A stretch of 11,436 bases of DNA from Ruminococcaceae bacterium UBA3451. Lineage in GTDB: Bacteria > Bacillota > Clostridia > Oscillospirales > Acutalibacteraceae. Each line of letters starts with the position of its first letter. The first letter of the stretch is position 1. Below the pieces are notes generated by a model, which worked only from the letters and a program-made list of their open reading frames with translations, was not told the origin of the DNA and ran no database searches. The DNA is taken from contig DFRY01000027.1 of the NCBI GenBank assembly GCA_002378845.1, positions 2,955 to 14,390 of the forward strand, read 5' to 3'. Shown here piece by piece: positions 7,196-11,436 of the stretch. A program made the position numbers and the translations under genes.

Positions 7196-7522
7196 TTATG
7201 GTGCTACTAATGGAAGAGCAGTAAATTTAGGAAACAAATAGCCACTATTAAAAACTAAAATCCCATCATTACCATTTGATATAATGAGAATGCATCTCCA
7301 TACATTATTAATTATTTGCATGCCTTCAATGTATGGAAAAAGAAAATCATAATTATATTTAAAGTTACTGCAAAATTGTCCAAAAAGTGGTTCATCAAGG
7401 TGTATTGTATTAATAACTTCGTATTTTTGAAAATTCATGCTGTGATTTTCACGTTTTATGGATGTTTTTTCTTGCAGCTCCACTAAATTGCATATATCTC
7501 TAAAAAAATATGTCTTTTCCAT
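7196..7522 (-). CDS. 108-aa protein of unknown function, first gene of the kinase operon
   Basis: Supported by AGAGGAGG ending 9 nt before the ATG, the AT-rich composition shared with the next two genes, and the short 46-nt gap to the kinase start. The protein is soluble with no signal peptide or transmembrane segment. Its C-terminal half, YDFLFPYIEGMQIIN then VWRCILIISNGNDGILVFNSGY, is rich in beta strands. The pattern recalls from memory small Clostridial proteins of the DUF6329 kind, but this match is unverified. No catalytic motif is seen. Its place at the head of the operon makes it a candidate sensor, regulator or antidote for the kinase/receiver pair; that is only inference. Confidence 0.72.
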   Translation of the reverse strand: MEKTYFFRDICNLVELQEKTSIKRENHSMNFQKYEVINTIHLDEPLFGQFCSNFKYNYDFLFPYIEGMQIINNVWRCILIISNGNDGILVFNSGYLFPKFTALPLVAP

Positions 7523-7618
7523 ATTATGTTGCCTCCTCTAAGTCCGGCTTTGTATAATATGTCTATCATATTCATTTTAGAGTAATCTATCCCGTATTAC
7601 TGTGGAATAAAGTCGATG

Positions 7619-7647
7619 ATTATAATAAACCTTTACTCATATAGAAA
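7619..7647 (-). promoter_or_regulatory. Possible promoter of the minus-strand kinase operon
   Basis: On the minus strand TATAAT (7624-7619) is a perfect -10; the best -35 at 17 nt spacing is TTTCTA (7647-7642), only a partial match. This would give a leader of about 90 nt before the 108-aa gene. Other AT-rich -10-like words lie closer to the gene, so the assignment is tentative. Confidence 0.35.
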
Positions 7648-7714
7648 ACCTTCTTAGCTTGCCATTATTATCCATATTTATCCTATCACATTTTTCCCTA
7701 TATTTCAATTATTA

Positions 7715-7743
7715 TTGACAAAACGAACATCTTTTTCTATTTT
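7715..7743 (+). promoter_or_regulatory. Sigma-A type promoter reading rightwards
   Basis: TTGACA (7715-7720), 17-nt spacer, TATTTT (7738-7743) on the plus strand. It is divergent from the kinase operon and would transcribe towards the helix-turn-helix gene. The predicted start near 7750 lies just before the palindrome at 7755-7777. Confidence 0.5.
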
Positions 7744-7754
7744 TGGTTCTATCG

Positions 7755-7777
7755 CATGTAATAGTCGTTATTACATG
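7755..7777. promoter_or_regulatory. Operator-like 9-bp palindrome just downstream of a promoter
   Basis: CATGTAATA (7755-7763) and TATTACATG (7769-7777) are exact reverse complements around GTCGT. Size, symmetry and position just after the predicted transcription start suit a repressor operator; as RNA it would be a 5'-terminal hairpin. It is AT-rich and lacks a T run, so it is not a terminator. Confidence 0.5.
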
Positions 7778-8133
7778 TCTGCAATAAGGTGATTAGTGTT
7801 TTTTATAAGTCTAATGTATACCACTTGTCCTACTGGAAAAATAGGAGTATAAATCAACACAACTTTCCTGAAACCAACCGAAGAGAGGCCGAAACATTGA
7901 CTGGAGGATGATTAATGTGGCCACAATCCGCTTTTTCAGAAATGATGTTGACAAACTGTTCCACGGCAACCTCCGTATCATTGCGGTAATGTTTGTTACC
8001 GTCGCACCGGAGTTGTTCGATTGTAACCCTTCCATTTTGGATCTGATGGTCATGCGGCCTGAGCAATCCGTGTGGTGGGTCAGCCACAGAAACGCAAAAT
8101 CTACAGGACGGTGCTACGCCGTATACTGAAAAT
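7778..8133. other. Junction from AT-rich module to phage-like DNA, no supportable intact gene
   Basis: Base composition rises at about 7860. GGAGG at 7903-7907 precedes an ATG at 7915 that gives only 24 codons, and the ATG at 7908 touches the Shine-Dalgarno; its 73-codon frame has no recognisable feature. Minus-strand frames of 80-101 codons overlap here too. One contains GNKHYRNDTEVAVEQFVNII, faintly like the zinc-ribbon end of serine recombinases, but it is too weak to call. The region probably contains decayed gene ends. Confidence 0.4.
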
Positions 8134-8592
8134 GTGCGGGGCCAAAACTGCGCGTCCAATGAGAATCTCTGCGCTGGCGCGTCGATACAGGCATTGAATC
8201 TTTCGCCGGACGCTTTAAAAGAGTTATCTGAAATTCTTCGTTCACTTCCCGGTACATTTTCCGGGTCACTTGTTCAGCATATGACGCGGAAAAAATACAC
8301 CGTGGAATCGTTGGCAGAAAGCTCTCTGGCGAGTTCGAAAACAATTCAGAGAATGCGCAGCGACGAAAGTTACGCTCCGAAGCTCGGCACCATTGTAGCC
8401 ATCTGCATCGGGCTTCAGCTTCATCCGGTCCTTAGCGCGGACCTGATTCGGAAAGCGGGGCTATCGTTCAAATACACAGAAGAACACACCGCTTACCTGT
8501 TTCTCCTGTCGACTCACTTTCGGTGTTCCATCTACGACTGCAACAGGCACCTTGAGCGCTGCGGGATTGGACCGATTGGAAAAGAGCGATAA
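8134..8592 (+). CDS. Helix-turn-helix (XRE-like) regulator, probably 5'-truncated
   Basis: The 152-residue frame has a helix-turn-helix region at about 45-100: YTVESLAESSLASSKTIQRM (55-74), then LGTIVAICIGLQLHPVLSADL (84-104, split here as LGTIVAICIG plus LQLHPVLSADL). KALNLS-like lead-in (IQALNLSPDALKELSEIL) and the tail CSIYDCNRHLERCGIGPIGK match, from memory, the C-terminal part of Clostridial XRE-type proteins that are often longer. The GTG at 8134 has no Shine-Dalgarno, and the frame stays open upstream to a stop at 8044 without a better start. This suggests that the true N-terminus was lost, or that the start is unusual. A strong terminator follows the stop by 8 nt. In a prophage setting it could be a regulator of the lysogeny/early region; DNA-binding is inferred from sequence only. 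Confidence 0.7.
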   Translation: MRGQNCASNENLCAGASIQALNLSPDALKELSEILRSLPGTFSGSLVQHMTRKKYTVESLAESSLASSKTIQRMRSDESYAPKLGTIVAICIGLQLHPVLSADLIRKAGLSFKYTEEHTAYLFLLSTHFRCSIYDCNRHLERCGIGPIGKER

Positions 8593-8600
8593 AATCCTAC

Positions 8601-8626
8601 GCCGGGCATTTTTGTCCGGCTTTTTT
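8601..8626 (+). terminator. Intrinsic terminator after the helix-turn-helix gene
   Basis: GCCGGGCA (8601-8608) pairs with TGTCCGGC (8613-8620) with one G-U pair and a T4 loop, followed by T6 (8621-8626). It is the first of three related hairpins. Confidence 0.88.
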
Positions 8627-8671
8627 CATACCCTCAGCGAGCGTTAAAAATTGAAAAAATATTTTCTGCGA

Positions 8672-8700
8672 GCCGGACATTTTTTGTCCGGTCCTTTTTT
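8672..8700 (+). terminator. Second GCCGGACAT hairpin, terminator-like
   Basis: CCGGACA (8673-8679) and TGTCCGG (8685-8691) are perfect complements around T5, followed by TCC and T6. It has nearly the same arms as the hairpin at 8601 but no gene directly upstream to terminate. Confidence 0.65.
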
Positions 8701-8770
8701 AGGATATAAGCCATTTTCTAGACCTGTCTATTTTGGGGCATCAGGTAGAATACGGTTTTTCGGGCGTTCA

Positions 8771-8807
8771 GCCGGACATTTCATGTCCGGGTCAAACGTC
8801 CTTTTTT
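8771..8807 (+). repeat. Third GCCGGACAT hairpin
   Basis: CCGGACAT (8772-8779) and ATGTCCGG (8783-8790) are perfect complements around TTC. A T6 run lies at 8802-8807, 11 nt past the stem, so it is less terminator-like than the other two. It lies about 80 nt before the replication operon. Confidence 0.6.
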
Positions 8808-8871
8808 CTGTTACGATCAGGCTGGAGTCATCGAAAGGGCCTCAAACCAATCGAAAAGAGGGAGATAAAAG

Positions 8872-9165
8872 ATGGACAAAGTCAAATTGCTTCTGGACGT
8901 GGCGTCCGATCTGCGAAAGCTGGCGGACAGCGTACAGGCTGTAGCAGACGGCATACCCGTCAACGAGCCTGATCAGCCAGCTCCTAAATCAGAGGGAAAA
9001 ACGGTCACGCTGGAGCAAGTCCGCGCGGTGCTGGCAGACAAAAGTCATGACGGTTTCACCGACGATGTTCGGGTGTTGCTGGAAAAACACGGCGCAAAGA
9101 AGCTCAGCGAAATCGACCCGGCCAACTATGCCGCTCTTCTCGCGGACGCGGAGAAGCTGAAATGA
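8872..9165 (+). CDS. Small phage replication-cluster protein, function unknown
   Basis: 97 aa. AGAGGGAG at 8857-8864 lies 7 nt before the ATG. The N-terminus (KVKLLLDVASDLRKLADSVQAV, shown as KVKLLLDVASD then LRKLADSVQAV) is a probable amphipathic helix, followed by a flexible Pro-rich linker and a compact C-terminal region: VTLEQVRAVLADKSHDGF, VRVLLEKHGAKKLSEID, NYAALLADAEKL. This is a familiar conserved protein of Bacillota prophages, found just before DUF2800; database names linking it to 'rRNA biogenesis protein rrp5' are, as far as I know, spurious. Its stop overlaps the next start (ATGA), so it is translationally coupled to the nuclease gene and probably acts with it in DNA replication or recombination. 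Confidence 0.85.
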   Translation: MDKVKLLLDVASDLRKLADSVQAVADGIPVNEPDQPAPKSEGKTVTLEQVRAVLADKSHDGFTDDVRVLLEKHGAKKLSEIDPANYAALLADAEKLK

Positions 9166-10289
9166 GCCGCCATGCCGTTTTGTCCGCCTCTGGCGCTCAC
9201 CGATGGATGGCCTGCACCCCGTCCGCACGGCTGGAACTGGAATTTGAGGACAACAGCGGAGAAGCTGCCGCCGAGGGCACCGCGGCACATGCCCTTGCCG
9301 AGCACAAGCTGCGTCGGGCTCTGAAAATGCGTTACAGAAAGCCTGCTTCACCGTTCGATTCCGATGAGATGGATACGAACACGGACGATTATGTGGCTTT
9401 TGTACTGGAAGCCCTTTCTCAGGCGAAACTGTTCTGCTCCGATCCACTTGTCCTCATCGAGCAGAAGCTGGATTTCTCAAAGTATGTGCCGGACGGCTTC
9501 GGTACCGGCGACTGCGTGATCATCGCGGACGGGACGCTCCACATCGTGGATTTCAAGTACGGTCAGGGCGTTCTCGTAAATGCTGAGGAAAATCCGCAGA
9601 TGAAGCTGTATGCCCTCGGCGCGCTGGCACTTTTCGACGGTATCTACGACATCGACACGGTGTCCATGACCATCTTCCAGCCGCGCCGTGAGAATGTCGG
9701 AACCTTTACTGTAACGAAGGAAGCGCTGTACCAATGGGCCGAGAATGTTCTAAAGCCGACCGCGCGGCTTGCTTTTGACGGCGGCGGGGACTACATGCCC
9801 GGCGAGTGGTGCCAGTTCTGCCGTGCGGCGGTCAAGTGCCGTGCAAGAGCAGAAAGCAAGCTGAAGCTGGCGGCGCTGGATTTTGCTCTGCCTCCGTTGC
9901 TCTCCGATGAGGAAATCGCGGAGGTGCTTGCTTCCATCGGTGATCTGACCAACTGGGCAAACGAGATCATGGCCTATGCTACCGATGCCGCCGTAAGCCA
10001 CGGCAAGCAGTGGCCGGGCTTCAAGGTGGTCGAGGGTCGCTCCAACCGCAAATATTCCGACGAGGAAGCCGTTGCGGAAGCGGCGAGGGCGGCAGGCTAC
10101 CGCGATATCTACCGGCAGACCCTCATCACCATCACTGAGATGGAGAAGCTGTTGGGCAAACCGAAGTTTCAGGAAATTCTGGGTGGTCTGATTGTGAAAC
10201 CGCAAGGCAAGCCAACGCTGGTGCCCGAGTCTGATAAACGCCCGGCCTTGAACCTTTCGAGCGCAATCACTGATTTTATGGAGGAATGA
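9162..10289 (+). CDS. DUF2800 protein, Cas4/RecB-like PD-(D/E)XK nuclease with probable Fe-S cluster
   Basis: 375 aa. DUF2800 family by the N-terminal HAVLSASGAHRWMACTPSARL and overall pattern. Nuclease core seen: GTAAHALAEH (39-48, motif I-like), IEQKLDF (99-105), GTGDCVII (114-121) with D117, IVDFKYG (128-134) giving D130-x-K132, and QMKLYALGAL (146-155). Four cysteines, C18 plus C217-x2-C220-x5-C226, have the Cas4/AddB spacing for a 4Fe-4S cluster. Inference: a phage exonuclease or end-processing enzyme working with the neighbouring ssDNA-binding protein and polymerase. Starts in a 4-nt overlap with the upstream gene; stops 2 nt before the DUF2815 start. Confidence 0.92.
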   Translation: MSRHAVLSASGAHRWMACTPSARLELEFEDNSGEAAAEGTAAHALAEHKLRRALKMRYRKPASPFDSDEMDTNTDDYVAFVLEALSQAKLFCSDPLVLIEQKLDFSKYVPDGFGTGDCVIIADGTLHIVDFKYGQGVLVNAEENPQMKLYALGALALFDGIYDIDTVSMTIFQPRRENVGTFTVTKEALYQWAENVLKPTARLAFDGGGDYMPGEWCQFCRAAVKCRARAESKLKLAALDFALPPLLSDEEIAEVLASIGDLTNWANEIMAYATDAAVSHGKQWPGFKVVEGRSNRKYSDEEAVAEAARAAGYRDIYRQTLITITEMEKLLGKPKFQEILGGLIVKPQGKPTLVPESDKRPALNLSSAITDFMEE

Positions 10290-10291
10290 AC

Positions 10292-10852
10292 ATGTCAAAT
10301 ACGGAAAACAAAGCCAATCCCATGAAGGTCGTCACCGGCATCGTCCGCCTGTCCTACGCCAACGTTTGGGAACCAAAGTCCATCAACGGCGGTGCCGAAA
10401 AATACAGCGTCAGCCTGATCATCCCCAAGACCGATACCAAAACCGTCGCGGCGATTAATGAGGCCGTGGATGCCGCCATCGAAGAGGGTAAAAGCAAATT
10501 CGGCGGCAAGATTCCGAACCGGGCCGCGCTGAAACTGCCCCTGCGGGACGGCGACATCGATCGCCCGGACGATGAAGCATACGCCAACTGCTATTTTGTC
10601 AACGCCAACAGCAACACCGCACCCCAAATCGTGAACCGGCAGTTGGAGCCAGTTCTCGACCACTCAGAAGTTTATTCCGGCGTCTACGCGAGGGTATCCG
10701 TCAATTTCTATGCCTTTAACTCGAACGGAAACAGGGGCATCGCCTGCGGGCTGGGGAATATCCAGAAAATCCGAGACGGCGAACCGCTTGGCGGAAGAAC
10801 CAATGCGGAGGATGACTTTGTCGACGACGTTGACGACGATTTTCTGTCATGA
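10292..10852 (+). CDS. DUF2815 phage single-stranded DNA-binding protein
   Basis: 186 aa from the ATG at 10292. That start is chosen over the ATG at 10286 because GGAGGA (10280-10285) abuts the first but sits a normal 6 nt from the second. DUF2815 features: VVTGIVRLSYANVWEPKS near the N-terminus, KYSVSLIIPK, DGDIDRPDDEAYANCYFVNA and GVYARVSVNFYAFNSNGNRG (an OB-fold-like strand region). The tail is very acidic and ends DDVDDDFLS, as in T7 gp2.5-like ssDNA-binding proteins whose tail contacts partner enzymes. Known only as a family prediction; it probably coats ssDNA during phage replication. Its stop overlaps the polymerase start (ATGA). Confidence 0.92.
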   Translation: MSNTENKANPMKVVTGIVRLSYANVWEPKSINGGAEKYSVSLIIPKTDTKTVAAINEAVDAAIEEGKSKFGGKIPNRAALKLPLRDGDIDRPDDEAYANCYFVNANSNTAPQIVNRQLEPVLDHSEVYSGVYARVSVNFYAFNSNGNRGIACGLGNIQKIRDGEPLGGRTNAEDDFVDDVDDDFLS

Positions 10853-11436
10853 GGTCGCTCTCGATCGATCTTGAAACTTTTTCGTCGGCCGACCTCTCCA
10901 AATGCGGCGTATATCGGTACGCGGAATCACCCGATTTTGAGATTCTGCTTTTCGGCTGCAGTGTGTATGGGGATGCGGTTCAGGTCATAGACTTCGCGTC
11001 CGGCGAAACTCTGCCGCAGGAAATCCGTTCTTCCCTGACGGACGATTCCGTTTTGAAATGGGCGCACAACGCGCAGTTCGAGCGCGTCTGCCTATCGCGG
11101 TATCTGGGCGAGCGGCTGAGGCCGGATTCGTGGCGCTGCACCATGGTGTGGTCCGCCTGTCTCGGTCTGCCGCTTTCACTGGAAGGCGCGGCGCTGGTAA
11201 CGGGCGCAGAGAAGCAAAAGCTGTCCGACGGGAAAGAACTGGTCCGATACTTCTGCTCCCCCTGCAGGCCAACCAAGGCAAACGATGGCCGAACACGAAA
11301 CCTGCCGTCCCACGCCCCAGAGAAATGGGAGCGGTTCAAAGCCTACAATCTCCGCGATGTGGAAGCAGAGCAGGCGATCGCGCAGAGGCTTTCTCGGTTT
11401 CCCGTGCCGGAAGAGGAGTGGAAGAACTATGCCCTC
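10849..11436 (+). CDS. Phage family A DNA polymerase, N-terminal exonuclease part, cut by the window end
   Basis: 196 codons are open from the ATG at 10849 to the window edge. The 3'-5' proofreading exonuclease motifs are present: Exo I SIDLETF with D7 and E9, Exo II KWAHNAQFER (70-79) with N74 and F77-E78, and Exo III YNLRDVEAE (166-174) with Y166-x3-D170. The segment DLSKCGVYRYAESPDFEILLF, given as DLSKCGVYRYA then ESPDFEILLF, is typical of Bacillota phage Pol I-like enzymes. The polymerase palm and finger motifs must lie beyond 11436. It begins in a 4-nt overlap with DUF2815, so the cluster is one translational unit and this enzyme is probably the element's own replicative polymerase. Confidence 0.93.
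   Translation, partial: MRSLSIDLETFSSADLSKCGVYRYAESPDFEILLFGCSVYGDAVQVIDFASGETLPQEIRSSLTDDSVLKWAHNAQFERVCLSRYLGERLRPDSWRCTMVWSACLGLPLSLEGAALVTGAEKQKLSDGKELVRYFCSPCRPTKANDGRTRNLPSHAPEKWERFKAYNLRDVEAEQAIAQRLSRFPVPEEEWKNYAL

Noticed and set aside
7908..8129. 73-codon plus-strand frame
   Set aside because: The Shine-Dalgarno abuts the ATG with no spacing and the product shows no recognisable feature.
7811..8159. Two overlapping minus-strand frames, one with faint serine-recombinase zinc-ribbon resemblance
   Set aside because: The resemblance is one short stretch, no cysteine pairs are visible, and neither frame has a convincing start.
8651..8944. 97-codon plus-strand frame over the hairpin array (AGHFLSGPF)
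   Set aside because: Its sequence is produced by the repeated CCGGACAT hairpins and by overlap with the real gene at 8872; no proper ribosome binding site.
9750..10663. Long minus-strand frames opposite DUF2800 and DUF2815
   Set aside because: GC-rich mirror frames of well-identified plus-strand genes.
1..11436. CRISPR array, tRNA genes, insertion sequences
   Set aside because: No regularly spaced repeats, tRNA cloverleaf (other than tmRNA) or transposase motifs were found.

Overview
The window reads as a stretch of a Clostridia chromosome (Bacillota, probably the Oscillospiraceae/Ruminococcaceae side; this is an inference from gene order and protein flavour) that passes from core genes into accessory DNA. 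Positions 1-3507 are host backbone: the 3' part of dnaX, then ybaB and recR as a tight operon, then smpB with its own promoter, and the tmRNA gene ssrA closed by a strong intrinsic terminator. DnaX loads the replication clamp, YbaB and RecR belong to DNA metabolism and repair, and SmpB plus tmRNA rescue stalled ribosomes. smpB has no ATG, GTG, TTG or CTG at a plausible start; the ribosome binding site points to an ACG codon.

From about 3.5 to 7.8 kb the DNA turns strikingly AT-rich, and the genes lie on the minus strand. Three genes read leftwards: a 108-aa protein with a strong ribosome binding site, a 744-aa protein with two GHKL ATPase folds (one Hsp90/MutL/MORC-like, one histidine-kinase-like) joined by a coiled coil, and a 327-aa protein with a receiver domain followed by a helical region holding an RNALAH motif, the RxxxxH signature of HEPN ribonucleases. 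The last two overlap by one base (TAATG). I read this as a horizontally acquired phosphorelay-to-RNase module, possibly anti-phage. It is the most interesting item in the window.

From about 7.85 kb base composition returns to moderate or high GC and coding is on the plus strand. First comes a probably 5'-truncated helix-turn-helix regulator, then three related GCCGGACAT...TGTCCGG hairpins. A phage-type replication cluster follows with overlapping or nearly touching genes: a 97-aa protein, a DUF2800 Cas4/RecB-like Fe-S nuclease, a DUF2815 single-stranded-DNA-binding protein, and the start of a family A DNA polymerase (3'-5' exonuclease part) cut by the window end. This is the early replication region of a prophage or related element. 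The 3' end of ssrA is a classic integration site, so the accessory DNA may begin right after the tmRNA, but no integrase or second attachment site is visible here.
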